A stretch of 39,517 bases of DNA from Prevotella sp. UBA3675 (GCA_002372235.1 DFJI01000014.1:1-39517); one strand, 5' to 3'. Positions 10,029-17,796 are shown, numbered from the stretch's first letter. Numbers and translations are program-made. Notes: generated by a model not told the origin, from the letters alone.

Positions 10029-10093
10029 AGCTTATCTTTTTTCTTATTTAATCTGTTAGTCTTTTTCTATTTCTCAAATGTCCGAGCTGCTGT

Positions 10094-11269
10094 CTAAGAG
10101 TTTTTTGTTCTCTTGAATTCTTCAATAGCCTCTCGAATGTTCATTTTCTCGCCATCACGGAAAGCGATGACAAATGCCTCGGGAAACTTTTTCCTGAGCT
10201 GCTTGCACAACTGATAGATCTCACTATAGTTCGTTGACGAACCCACAGTATATTTCCACAAGCGTCCCTCTCGATAGCAGTCGGCATCTTTCTGTCCTTT
10301 CAGACGAGAGTCTGTCTTCTTCATTTTAACGTCGGATGACATAATTTGCACCTTAAACACGATGTCTGAAGCATTTGTGACGGTCTGTTCCTCCGTTGGG
10401 CTTACAGGTTCCTCTACTACAGCTGGCTGTTCAACCACAGGAGCCACATCTTCTTTAGCCACATCTTCTCTGGGTTCTTCGACCACAGACACAGCACCTT
10501 TGCCATCGTGTTCTTTCTTAAAGGCTACAAAAGCCTGATAGATACCACGCCCCATCAAATCAACATTCGAAGCTTTCGTCAGATAGTTCTTTTCCGAGAC
10601 CGTCGTGATGTAACCCAACTCCACCAGACATGCCGGCATTGAGGTCTCACGAAGCACGAGGAAAGCATCTTGCCTCACGCCCTTGTTCGGACGACGAGCC
10701 GTAGCGCAAGTATATCGCTGTATGAGCTGTGCCAACTCTACACTGAGTGCCATATTCGTCTCATTGATGACTTCAAAGATAAGCGTACTCTCCGGAGAAC
10801 GCGGATCGTAGCCGGCATAGTGCTGCTGATAGTTATCCTCAAGCGAAATCACCTCATTCTCTCGTTTGGCCGCACTAAGCTTTTCGTTACTGCGACGCAT
10901 ACCCATCGTATAGGTCTCCATGCCCGTAATGGGCTTTTTGCTGGCCAGGGAATTGGTATGGATAGAAATGAACACATCGGCTTTATTTCTGTTGGCAATG
11001 GCCGCACGCTCGTGAAGAGGTATAAACACATCGGTCTTGCGCGTATAGATGACTCTCACGTCGGAGCAGTTGCGCTCTACATATTTTCCGAAAGCCAATG
11101 CCACGGCCAGATTGATATCTTTCTCCTTAGCACCATGTGCGCAGGCACCGGCATCCTTGCCGCCATGACCGGCATCAATGACCAGCGTATATCTATGCTT
11201 TGCAGCCGAGAAAGCTACTGCAAAACAACACATCATGATTAAGAGAGAAACAAATCTTTTTAACCTCAT
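10094..11269 (-). CDS. N-acetylmuramoyl-L-alanine amidase (Amidase_3) with C-terminal SPOR-like domain
   Basis: Zinc amidase that removes the peptide from peptidoglycan muramic acid. A signal peptide (residues 1-22) precedes an Amidase_3 domain. The zinc and catalytic signatures are visible: DAGHGGKD (first His), the Glu in KEKDIN, SIHTNS (second His) and CLVELGYI (catalytic Glu). After about residue 265 comes a Pro/Val/Glu-rich linker. A C-terminal domain of about 80 residues (VFKVQIMSS ... LWKYTVGSSTNYSE) resembles a SPOR domain, which would target the enzyme to denuded septal glycan. The protein is probably periplasmic and acts in cell separation. The MCE gene follows 65 bases downstream. 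A TAnnTTTG box lies 50 bases upstream of the ATG. Confidence 0.92.
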   Translation of the reverse strand: MRLKRFVSLLIMMCCFAVAFSAAKHRYTLVIDAGHGGKDAGACAHGAKEKDINLAVALAFGKYVERNCSDVRVIYTRKTDVFIPLHERAAIANRNKADVFISIHTNSLASKKPITGMETYTMGMRRSNEKLSAAKRENEVISLEDNYQQHYAGYDPRSPESTLIFEVINETNMALSVELAQLIQRYTCATARRPNKGVRQDAFLVLRETSMPACLVELGYITTVSEKNYLTKASNVDLMGRGIYQAFVAFKKEHDGKGAVSVVEEPREDVAKEDVAPVVEQPAVVEEPVSPTEEQTVTNASDIVFKVQIMSSDVKMKKTDSRLKGQKDADCYREGRLWKYTVGSSTNYSEIYQLCKQLRKKFPEAFVIAFRDGEKMNIREAIEEFKRTKNS

Positions 11270-11318
11270 GTACTCATTATTTGCTTATCAATCGCCCTGT
11301 TTCCTTTTGTAGGCGTTG

Positions 11319-11326
11319 CAAAATTA
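11319..11326 (-). promoter_or_regulatory. Putative -7 promoter element of the amidase-MCE operon
   Basis: TAATTTTG on the minus strand matches the Bacteroidota -7 consensus TAnnTTTG and would give a leader of about 40 bases before the ATG at 11269. No convincing -33 TTG is present. Confidence 0.5.
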
Positions 11327-11352
11327 CGTTTTCTTACCGAGAAACTCGCGAT

Positions 11353-11736
11353 TCAGCATTCAGTTTTATCATTTATTAAATGTAGTTCAACACCCGCACC
11401 ACTACAATTCACATCCATAGGCGGATTTTCTTTTGTAAGTGTCAAGTCAACAGCCTCCACGGCAGGATATCGATGAAGTACGGCCTGTGCGATGCGTCCT
11501 GCCACATGTTCTAACAGATTTGAAGGTTGTTCCATTTCCACACGAATGAGTTCGCACAGGTCGGCATAGTTCAACGTATCGACCACATCATCGGTCTTCA
11601 TTGCTTCCATTATATTATAATGTACGCGCAAACATACAATGAACCATCCACCCACCGTTCGTTCCTGTGGCATCACGCCATGATAGGCATAGAGCCGCAG
11701 GTCACGAATGAAGATGCTACTCCGCACTGTCTTCAT
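11353..11736 (-). CDS. folB: Dihydroneopterin aldolase FolB
   Basis: Folate biosynthesis enzyme converting 7,8-dihydroneopterin to 6-hydroxymethyl-7,8-dihydropterin and glycolaldehyde. The FolB tunnelling fold is recognisable from FIRDLRLYAYHGVMPQER, DVVDTLNYADL and LLEHVAGRIAQAV. Residue YAYHG fits the family N-terminus when translation begins at the ATG at 11736 (127 residues). ATGs at 11742 and 11760 would add up to eight residues. All three starts overlap the 3' end of the upstream RNR-like gene (stop at 11717), so translation of the two is probably coupled. It is separated from folE, which is at the far end of this window. Confidence 0.88.
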   Translation of the reverse strand: MKTVRSSIFIRDLRLYAYHGVMPQERTVGGWFIVCLRVHYNIMEAMKTDDVVDTLNYADLCELIRVEMEQPSNLLEHVAGRIAQAVLHRYPAVEAVDLTLTKENPPMDVNCSGAGVELHLINDKTEC

Positions 11737-12472
11737 TCTCATTGAGTTCTTGTTCTGCATTTTCCAAGTTGTCGCCCACGTATTTCTTCAGGGCACGCTC
11801 CACGCCATTCTTCCAGGTATTGATGTTCTCCGACTGTAGTTGCAACGATGACACAAGTTTTATGACATGATTGATCGGCATGCGATAGCGCAACACGCCT
11901 GAGATGAGTTTGGCATAGTTCCAATATTCTGGATTGAACTTCTCAGAGAGTCCCTCAACCGTGGTCTTATAGCCTCGCTTGTTTTCAAACTGGAAGTCAT
12001 AGCGCTTGGTGCCGTCTGGATTGGTCTGTTTTACAATCTTACCCTTGGTGACTGATTTAGGCAGGATAATACCTTCGTCATCGTCCTGCAGACCAGTGAA
12101 AATTTCATAGGGGTAGCCATCGAGCAGTCCGACAAGAGCCACCCATTTTTCCTTATTGTTCTGGAACCGCACCACGTCACACTCCAGTACTTGCGGACGC
12201 ACCTCTGTCACCTGTGGGCGCTGTTCTGCTGATTGCAGGCACTTTGCCGTGTTCTCTGGCAGGCAAAGCGATTTCTGCACCTCCATCAGGAAATCAGCAG
12301 CCTCCTTTGTTCCCACATTGAGTCCCATAGCAGTCAGCACTTCGTCTTGAGCATCTCTTATGTGTTTATGCAACAATTCGAAATCGAACGCAGCCTCGGC
12401 TGTAAACGGGTTCTTCACATAAACACTCAAGTCCACACCCTTGCCATTACTAACAGTATTTTTCAACTCCAT
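11717..12472 (-). CDS. Orphan fragment-like homologue of class II (B12) ribonucleotide reductase C-terminus
   Basis: A protein of 251 residues. From about residue 93 (RPQVLECDVVRFQNN), through KWVALVGLLDGYPYEIFTGL and KFNPEYWNYAKLISGVLRYR, to NTWKNGVERALKKYV, it matches what I know of the C-terminal region of the Bacteroidota adenosylcobalamin-dependent reductase NrdJ. The N-terminal piece (VYVKNPFTAEAAFDFELLHK) resembles a more internal NrdJ segment, so the catalytic barrel seems to have been removed between them. The Cys-rich C-terminal tail of NrdJ, used for re-reduction, is absent; the protein ends in an acidic stretch. It cannot be a functional reductase alone. The frame is intact over 251 codons, has its own promoter box and overlaps folB, so it looks maintained rather than decayed. 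Function is unknown; an accessory or regulatory role is a guess. Confidence 0.65.
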   Translation of the reverse strand: MELKNTVSNGKGVDLSVYVKNPFTAEAAFDFELLHKHIRDAQDEVLTAMGLNVGTKEAADFLMEVQKSLCLPENTAKCLQSAEQRPQVTEVRPQVLECDVVRFQNNKEKWVALVGLLDGYPYEIFTGLQDDDEGIILPKSVTKGKIVKQTNPDGTKRYDFQFENKRGYKTTVEGLSEKFNPEYWNYAKLISGVLRYRMPINHVIKLVSSLQLQSENINTWKNGVERALKKYVGDNLENAEQELNENEDSAE

Positions 12473-12497
12473 TGTCTTCTCAAATTATTATTGTGCG

Positions 12498-12527
12498 CAA
12501 AGTTACGAAAAAACGAGTGCAATGCAA
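12498..12527 (-). promoter_or_regulatory. Promoter of the RNR-like-folB operon
   Basis: The -7 box TAACTTTG (12505-12498) is preceded by -33 TTG (12527-12525) at the ideal 19-base spacing. A second TAACTTTG lies 84 bases upstream (12589-12582). The leader to the ATG at 12472 would be about 20 bases. The -33 box lies inside the hairpin arm described next. Confidence 0.65.
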
Positions 12528-12556
12528 AAGAAAATCGGGCTTTTCTTTTGCATTGC
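12506..12556 (-). terminator. Hairpin downstream of the chaperone operon, probable terminator
   Basis: A perfect 16-bp inverted repeat, GCAATGCAAAAGAAAA (12519-12534) and its complement (12541-12556), with a six-base loop TCGGGC. On the minus strand a T-rich tract (CTCGTTTTTT) starts about four bases after the stem, which fits intrinsic termination of the operon ending at 12637. The same bases carry the -33 box of the next operon. Confidence 0.6.
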
Positions 12557-12636
12557 CGAGTGCGAGTAACTTCGACATGGCCAAAGTTACGAAAAAAAAT
12601 TGCAACAATTAACTCATTTTCGAAGATTAACGCATT

Positions 12637-13962
12637 TTATAAAGGAATCTTGTCTGGGTCTATGCGCTCCAGCTTAAAGCCTGTTCCCGCATCCTGCTGA
12701 CTGTTTTGGTCTGGTTGGCTTTGCTCCTCAGGTGTGGCTGGAGGTGTCTCATCCTCAGATTCAGATGGAAGTGGTTCCTCCGTAACAGGAATCGTTTGCT
12801 CCGACTCTTGCTTTGCTTTTTTCGTCTTCTTCTTTTTAGGCTTCTCTACTACTTTCTGATCGGTAGGATTGTTGCCGTCCTTAATCAACCTGAGGTCGAT
12901 GTTTTTCTGACTCTCATAGTTTGTGTAAGTGCCAACGAGATTGCCTTTCAGCGTGTCGAGCAACAGCTTGTAGCTGCCGTTCAGATTGTCACTACTACCA
13001 GCCTGTGCCGTCCTGTCGTCGAGCGAAAGGCGTATGATGCTATTGGTAGCTTCGATAGTGCCAGCCACGTCGTGACGCTCGGTAGTGCGGCGGAATTTGA
13101 CACTTATTTGTCCCCATACCGAGTCGATTGTAACCGAGTCGATGGATAGTTGCGCCTGCTGTTGGTCGAACTCTCCGCTCCACGTTCCTTTCAGCAGTTG
13201 CGTCATGCGCCACTGCTGATCTTCCTTATCCGAAGAATCCGAGAGTAAATAAAATGCGATGCCGACAACGACAGCCAGCACGGCCACTCCGATGCCGCCC
13301 CACAGCAACATCTTACGACTACCATTGCCCTGGTTTCGTGCCTGGTTGCTCTGGTTCTGGCGTCTTTGTTGCTGGGCTTCGCGTTGGCGTTGCTGCTGGG
13401 CTTCGCGTTGGCGCTGCTGCTGAGCCTCGCGCTGCTGCTGAGCCTCGCGTTGCCGTTGCTGCTGAGCCTCATGCTGCTGTTGAGCTTCGCGTTGGCGCTG
13501 TTGCCGGGCCTCGCGTTCTCGTTGAGCCTCGCGCTGCCGTTGCTGCTGAGCCTGGCGCTGTTCGGCTTCTTGGCGGCGTTGTTCGTCGGCCTGCTGGCGG
13601 CGTTGCTGTTGCTCCTCAGTACGCTGTGGACCGCCGAGCAGGTCTTTTGCTGCTGAGGCAAACTGTTTGAAGGTTTCCTCGTCTTTAGTGTATAGTTCTT
13701 TCGAGATGCTGCGAAAATCCTTCAGTACCCCCTTCAGCGGAAGCTGGCTGCCGCCGTGGGCATTCTCGTTGTCAAGCAGAATTTTCACCATGCGTTCCAC
13801 ACTGTCGTTGCACGACGCACCGAAGCGCTCGCGCCGCCACAGATTGCAGAGTGTCTTGATGGCATCCTGCTCAGCAGAGTTCAGCTTGTCGGTGTTCTCG
13901 TTGATCACCGACAAGCTTTTGCTCCATTTCTGCATTCGCAGCTTGAATATCGATTCTTGCAT
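12637..13962 (-). CDS. Membrane protein with Gln/Arg-rich coiled region, last gene of the Hsp70 operon
   Basis: No named family recognised. The 441 residues divide into four parts. An N-terminal helical domain spans residues 1-112. A highly repetitive Gln/Arg/Glu/Ala segment (about 113-205, built on REAQQQRQ) is likely a long charged coiled coil. One membrane span lies at about 217-240 (MLLWGGIGVAVLAVVVGIAF). A C-terminal beta-rich domain (about 250-365, LLKGTWSGEFDQQQAQLSID) is followed by a Lys-rich and acidic disordered tail. The topology suggests a cytoplasmic coiled coil and a periplasmic barrel-like domain. It starts 15 bases after the Hsp70-like gene and is followed by a hairpin, so it is the operon's last gene. 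Its first residues (MQESIFKLRMQKW) resemble those of the 208-residue protein in the same operon. It could anchor the chaperone at the membrane; that is inference. Confidence 0.75.
   Translation of the reverse strand: MQESIFKLRMQKWSKSLSVINENTDKLNSAEQDAIKTLCNLWRRERFGASCNDSVERMVKILLDNENAHGGSQLPLKGVLKDFRSISKELYTKDEETFKQFASAAKDLLGGPQRTEEQQQRRQQADEQRRQEAEQRQAQQQRQREAQREREARQQRQREAQQQHEAQQQRQREAQQQREAQQQRQREAQQQRQREAQQQRRQNQSNQARNQGNGSRKMLLWGGIGVAVLAVVVGIAFYLLSDSSDKEDQQWRMTQLLKGTWSGEFDQQQAQLSIDSVTIDSVWGQISVKFRRTTERHDVAGTIEATNSIIRLSLDDRTAQAGSSDNLNGSYKLLLDTLKGNLVGTYTNYESQKNIDLRLIKDGNNPTDQKVVEKPKKKKTKKAKQESEQTIPVTEEPLPSESEDETPPATPEEQSQPDQNSQQDAGTGFKLERIDPDKIPL
13348..13626 (-). repeat. Low-complexity repeat encoding REAQQQRQ-type units
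   Basis: In-frame tandem repeat inside the preceding gene, with units of about 24 or 15 bases (GCTGCTGAGCCTCGCGTTG-like on the plus strand). Copy number is prone to slippage, and it creates long spurious plus-strand frames. Confidence 0.8.
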
Positions 13963-13977
13963 ATTGCTACAGACGGG

Positions 13978-15573
13978 TTACGACACGCGAGTCTTGCCGA
14001 TGGTGTTCTTCGACTGCTCGAGTTCTTCTTCCGACTTCACGCCCGTGATGGTCAGTTTGAAGTCTATCTGGTCCTTGTCCACATGGGCATGAACCGAGAG
14101 TATGCCCTCCTTGCTGATTTCGAACACCACGGTGACGGGCGTTCCCTTGGGCCATTTCTTCGTGAGCTTCATCTCGTGCTCCTCGAGTAGCGTGCAGGCC
14201 TGAACGTCAACAACCGAATCGTTCTCCGGACTGGTGAAGTCGTTCTCGTAGATGCCAAGCACGATGCCCGACTGATTGTCGTGCAGTGTCTGGAACTCCT
14301 CCTCGTGGCGAGCCGGCAGCGACGTGTTGGCAAAGATGAGGTTGGCCACCTTCGTCTCTCCGTCATAATCCACTTCAGTGCCATAGGTTTTCGATGTGAC
14401 GTTGACCACACTGGACTTTGGGCCTCTGATGTTCTTAGGCTTCGTTTCAGTGGTGCCAGTCGTGTAGCTTTCTACAGCAAGCCGATATGCCTCGTTCATC
14501 GCATAGATGGCAGCTCCCTTGGCCACGCACTGATCGGGATCGGTGAGCTTAGCATCGCAACCGAACTCTGCGTCAAGACGTTTCTTCACCTGTGGCATGC
14601 GGCTTGAGCCTCCCACAAGCAGGAACTCCATCTCGTTGTTATAGCCCTTTTCTTTTGCAATGTCTATCACTTTGTGGGTGGCATCGATGGTCTGGTCGAG
14701 ATAGGTCTGGGTGAGCTCGTCGAAGAGTGCACGAGAAATCTCGAATCGGGCCGACTTGCCGTCGTACTGCACGTTGCATCGCACCTCGTCTTTGGCCGAG
14801 AGTTGCTTCTTCTTCGTTTCAGCCTCAAGAAGCAGCGTGTATTTCAGTTCCTCGTTGTCCATCGTATAGTTGGTGCCGTTCTGCTCGTTGAATTTCTCCA
14901 ACATGTAGTTGGCCAGTTCTGTGTCCCAGTCAACACCGCCTAAGTGGTGGTCGCCGCCGGTAGCAATGACCTTGATGGCACCATTGTTTACATTGAGGAT
15001 CGTCACGTCGAAGGTGCCGCCGCCCAGGTCATAGACCAGCACCGTCTTCTTCTCGGTGGTCTTCATGCCATAGGAGATGGCAGCCGCCGTAGGCTCGTTG
15101 ATGATGCCCAACACATTAAGCCCGGCAATCTCGCCCGCCTGTTTCGTCTGCATGCGTTCTTTCGTGCCGAAGTAGGCGGGACAGGTAATCACCACGTCCT
15201 TGATGGGCTCGGGATTGTCTCCCAAATCGTTGGCGTCTTGCACCAGTTTCTTCAGAATGAGCGCTGATATCTCCGACGGATCCAAGTGATAGGGGAACGT
15301 ATTATTCTCTTTGTCGAAAGCTTCGTCGATGCCGATAGAACGCTTGATGAAGACCACGGTGTTCTGTGGCTCAGTGGCCAGCATACCCTTGGCCTCGCTA
15401 CCCACGATGGAGTTGTCTTTACTGCTGAAATAAACAGCCGACGGCGTGGTCTGACTGCCTTCGAAATTGGTGAGCACTACTGCCTGGTCGAACTTATCTA
15501 CCTGTGCGATGCAACTGTAGGTTGTGCCGAGGTCGATACCATAGACGGCACGGGTCTTATCCATTTCTGCCAT
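13978..15573 (-). CDS. Hsp70-family chaperone lacking the C-terminal lid
   Basis: ATP-driven chaperone related to DnaK, 531 residues against roughly 640 for DnaK. The actin-like nucleotide-binding domain is intact: GIDLGTTYSCIA (phosphate 1, residues 12-23), CPAYFGTKERMQTKQAGEIA (131-150), INEPTAAAISYG (158-169), VYDLGGGTFDVTIL (phosphate 2, 180-193) and LVGGSSRMPQVKKRL (319-333). The substrate-binding beta domain is shorter but recognisable (about 390-510: DNQSGIVLGIYEND, GILSVHAH). The alpha-helical lid is absent. The conserved DVLLLD interdomain linker is replaced by KSSVVNVT (about 386-393), so allostery may differ. It lies 34 bases after a GrpE-like gene, and no DnaJ gene is in the operon. 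This is a paralogue with a specialised role, not the housekeeping dnaK. Confidence 0.93.
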   Translation of the reverse strand: MAEMDKTRAVYGIDLGTTYSCIAQVDKFDQAVVLTNFEGSQTTPSAVYFSSKDNSIVGSEAKGMLATEPQNTVVFIKRSIGIDEAFDKENNTFPYHLDPSEISALILKKLVQDANDLGDNPEPIKDVVITCPAYFGTKERMQTKQAGEIAGLNVLGIINEPTAAAISYGMKTTEKKTVLVYDLGGGTFDVTILNVNNGAIKVIATGGDHHLGGVDWDTELANYMLEKFNEQNGTNYTMDNEELKYTLLLEAETKKKQLSAKDEVRCNVQYDGKSARFEISRALFDELTQTYLDQTIDATHKVIDIAKEKGYNNEMEFLLVGGSSRMPQVKKRLDAEFGCDAKLTDPDQCVAKGAAIYAMNEAYRLAVESYTTGTTETKPKNIRGPKSSVVNVTSKTYGTEVDYDGETKVANLIFANTSLPARHEEEFQTLHDNQSGIVLGIYENDFTSPENDSVVDVQACTLLEEHEMKLTKKWPKGTPVTVVFEISKEGILSVHAHVDKDQIDFKLTITGVKSEEELEQSKNTIGKTRVS

Positions 15574-15607
15574 AATGTATTTTTTTAGTTTATTATAAAT
15601 GTGTTAC

Positions 15608-16294
15608 TTATGCTTCTTTTTTCTTATAGACCACCACGCGAGCCTGGCGCAGCAGTTTGCCGTCGAGTGAATAGCGGAAGCCGCTGCCCAGACACTCGGC
15701 CACTGTAGCTGCGAGCGAGTCGTCGTCGGTCTCAATGGTGCGCATGGCCTTGTGCTCTTTGGGCAGGTAGGGCGAACCTGGCTGTGGGGTGAAGCTCTCA
15801 ATGGAGTACTGGTCTTCCAGCAGATCGCTGATAGAGAGCAGGTTATTGCTGAGCAGTTGCTTCATGTGCTGCGCGTCGAATTCTGGTGCTTCAGGGACGA
15901 AATGGGCATTGGTGTCGGCCAGATGCTCATAAATGCGTATGATGTCCATCACGTAGCCCTTGGCGATGTCGGCCAGCAGCCCTTTCTTATATCGCTGCAG
16001 CTCCTCGTGCAGGTCGCGGATGATGCCCTCCTGATAGGCTGCCGTGTCTATCAGTTCAGCCAGATGAGCCATCTGGTCAGTCAGTGTTTTCAGTTCAGAC
16101 TGCTCTGTCGGTCCGCTCTGTGTGGGCTCACTCTGTGTAGGTCCGCTTTGTGCCGGCTCGCTCTGTGCTGGCTTTGCCTCGTCGGTGGCGACAGGTTCGT
16201 CGTTGTGCTGTGCAAACTTGTCAACCCTCTCTTGCAGGGAGCGCAACTCCTCCTTGATGGCGGTCAGTTCTTGTTGTTTGTTTTCGTTGTTCAT
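15608..16294 (-). CDS. GrpE-like nucleotide exchange factor
   Basis: Probable ADP-release factor for the adjacent Hsp70. The C-terminal half matches the GrpE head: PGSPYLPKEHKAMRTIETDD, then TVAECLGSGFRYSLDGKLLR and QARVVVYKK (about residues 170-226), preceded by helical segments expected for the GrpE stalk (about 68-140). The N-terminus has a short coiled stretch, then a Pro/Ser/Gln-rich five-residue repeat (AQSEP-AQSGP-TQSEP-TQSGP, residues 43-62), unusual for GrpE. At 228 residues it is slightly longer than usual. Its ATG (16294) overlaps the stop of a 48-codon gene in the form ATGA, implying translational coupling. Divergence from ordinary GrpE and the location mark it as a partner dedicated to this Hsp70. 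Confidence 0.85.
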   Translation of the reverse strand: MNNENKQQELTAIKEELRSLQERVDKFAQHNDEPVATDEAKPAQSEPAQSGPTQSEPTQSGPTEQSELKTLTDQMAHLAELIDTAAYQEGIIRDLHEELQRYKKGLLADIAKGYVMDIIRIYEHLADTNAHFVPEAPEFDAQHMKQLLSNNLLSISDLLEDQYSIESFTPQPGSPYLPKEHKAMRTIETDDDSLAATVAECLGSGFRYSLDGKLLRQARVVVYKKKEA

Positions 16295-16437
16295 GTCTCA
16301 AAATTGGTTTTTAGATTGTTGTGTATTTTCAATTGTCTTTCCACGTCCACTTCGATGTGCTTTTCGGGGACACTGGTCACTCGCGCTCCTCGGTCGAAGG
16401 TGCCGCTATAGACGTTGTAGATACAAACTGTTGCCAT
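16291..16437 (-). CDS. Small 48-residue protein translationally coupled to the GrpE-like gene
   Basis: Reading the minus strand gives a 48-codon frame from ATG at 16437 to TGA at 16293-16291. It begins MATVCIYNVYSGTFDRGARV and ends LKIHNNLKTNFET. The stop overlaps the grpE start (ATGA). The start lies 18 bases after the upstream stop behind an AT-rich leader, the same spacing as neighbouring genes in this operon. The composition is ordinary, with no membrane span or signal. No family recognised. The packing and coupling are the argument that it is real; without it the operon would have a gap of about 160 bases. Confidence 0.6.
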   Translation of the reverse strand: MATVCIYNVYSGTFDRGARVTSVPEKHIEVDVERQLKIHNNLKTNFET

Positions 16438-16455
16438 ATCGTTTTATGTTTGATT

Positions 16456-17775
16456 TTAATTCAATCGCGTTTCCTCAGTGCTGGTGTCGTGTTTCAAGCT
16501 TCCACAGAACCGGCAGGTATAGGTGTCTTTGAAGTGTTTCACCTCCACGTCGTAGTAACTGGTGTGATGCACCTCTACATCCACATCTACACTCTGCCCA
16601 GAGGTGGTGCGTCCGCGACGTGTCTCGTGGCTGGTGTGGGTCTCGGCTCGCTGCTCAATGGTAGTGTGAGAGTATTTATGTTCGGTCAGGTCGTAGCTGT
16701 CATAGTGGTTGCAAGTGGGACACTTGCCAGCCTCAATTTTGCCTGTCAGCTTGCCGAACGCATACATGCCGCCAAAGAAGAGCACGAGCATCCATATCAT
16801 GTTCCAGATGCCGGTACTGAAGTTCATCGCGATGAAAGGCACCAGTGCCAAGTAGGCAATGACATGCAGGATGAACAGCAGACCGATGGCCATGTCGGCA
16901 TTGAGCCGGTAGCTGTATTTCGCAAACGTCACCAACGGATAGAACGGCAGGATGGGCAGGCGAATGAGGATGAAGAACACGAGCCAGATGTAGAAGATGC
17001 CCAGCAGAACATTGCAAATCGCGCGCAGCCACCAGGGATCGAACCCAAACCAGATGTCGAGCGTGCGCCGGGTGGTGTCCTGTTGCGCAAAGGGTGCCTC
17101 CCACTGATGGGGCGTCACCTTATAGCCCAGCCAGATGGGTATGCGGAACAGCGGGTTATACTGGGTCCAGCTCCACTCCCTCCCCCTATGTTCGAACACG
17201 GTATCGACGGCCAAGCTGTCAATGAAGCGCACAGAGGGGTTCCAATAGACTTGGTCATCGCTGCTGTTGTAGAGCTCCATGCGGAACGTGGCTAAGAAGC
17301 CGTTCTCCGTAGGCACGATTCCCGTGGCAAAGCCGAACTCCTGCTCCAGCTCTTCAAGTCGTTTACCCTCGAACCCCTCTATTGACGACGAGTAGCGATG
17401 CCCCATCACATCGTCGAAGCCGGGGAAAGGATGGTCTTGCGGAATCTCGCCATCGGCAAAGTCCTTTTTGTTGACAAAGCCGCGAAAGCCGCTCTCGGTG
17501 GCCACCAGCAGGTTGTGGTTCGCCTCTACCGAGGCCAGAATGGTGGCTTTCGTCGTTTTGGGCAACTTGCACAGCTCCACGTTGCTGTTGCATGCGGAGT
17601 TGTAATAAAGTACCGTGCCTTTCTTCAGCGTGACAGTCACAGGCGCCGGGTCGATGACTTGTTCTGTGGAATAGCGCAAATTGTAGATGAAGAACAAGTA
17701 GCAGGCTGCCGCACAAATGGCCAGCGATAGCACGTAGCGATGTATAAAGCGCAATTCAAGTCCGGGATTCAGCAT
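16456..17775 (-). CDS. Polytopic membrane protein with SH3-like and split zinc-ribbon domains
   Basis: No named family recognised; 439 residues. One N-terminal membrane span (about 12-31) leads to an extracytoplasmic region with an SH3-like stretch (about 45-108, VTLKKGTVLYYNSAC ... GFRGFVNKKDF). Three more spans lie at about 252-274, 296-318 and 322-341. The cytoplasmic tail has two CxxC knuckles 65 residues apart (CPTC 352-355 and CRFC 421-424), with a His- and Thr-rich insertion between them. Together these probably form one zinc ribbon. The N-terminal domain may sense the cell wall or envelope and signal to the chaperone genes downstream, but that is inference. It is separated by 21 bases from the preceding gene and 18 from the small gene after it. 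Confidence 0.72.
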   Translation of the reverse strand: MLNPGLELRFIHRYVLSLAICAAACYLFFIYNLRYSTEQVIDPAPVTVTLKKGTVLYYNSACNSNVELCKLPKTTKATILASVEANHNLLVATESGFRGFVNKKDFADGEIPQDHPFPGFDDVMGHRYSSSIEGFEGKRLEELEQEFGFATGIVPTENGFLATFRMELYNSSDDQVYWNPSVRFIDSLAVDTVFEHRGREWSWTQYNPLFRIPIWLGYKVTPHQWEAPFAQQDTTRRTLDIWFGFDPWWLRAICNVLLGIFYIWLVFFILIRLPILPFYPLVTFAKYSYRLNADMAIGLLFILHVIAYLALVPFIAMNFSTGIWNMIWMLVLFFGGMYAFGKLTGKIEAGKCPTCNHYDSYDLTEHKYSHTTIEQRAETHTSHETRRGRTTSGQSVDVDVEVHHTSYYDVEVKHFKDTYTCRFCGSLKHDTSTEETRLN

Positions 17776-17796
17776 AAGCGTTCTTATTTAGATAAG

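Noticed and set aside
13254..13670. Leu/Ala-rich plus-strand frames across the Gln/Arg repeat region
   Set aside because: Produced by the GCTGCTGAG-type repeats of the minus-strand gene; hydrophobic runs are an artefact of repeat codons.
16321..17295. Long plus-strand frame of 324 codons opposite the membrane protein gene
   Set aside because: It lies antisense to a better-supported gene in the operon; the composition reflects the complementary strand and no domain is seen.
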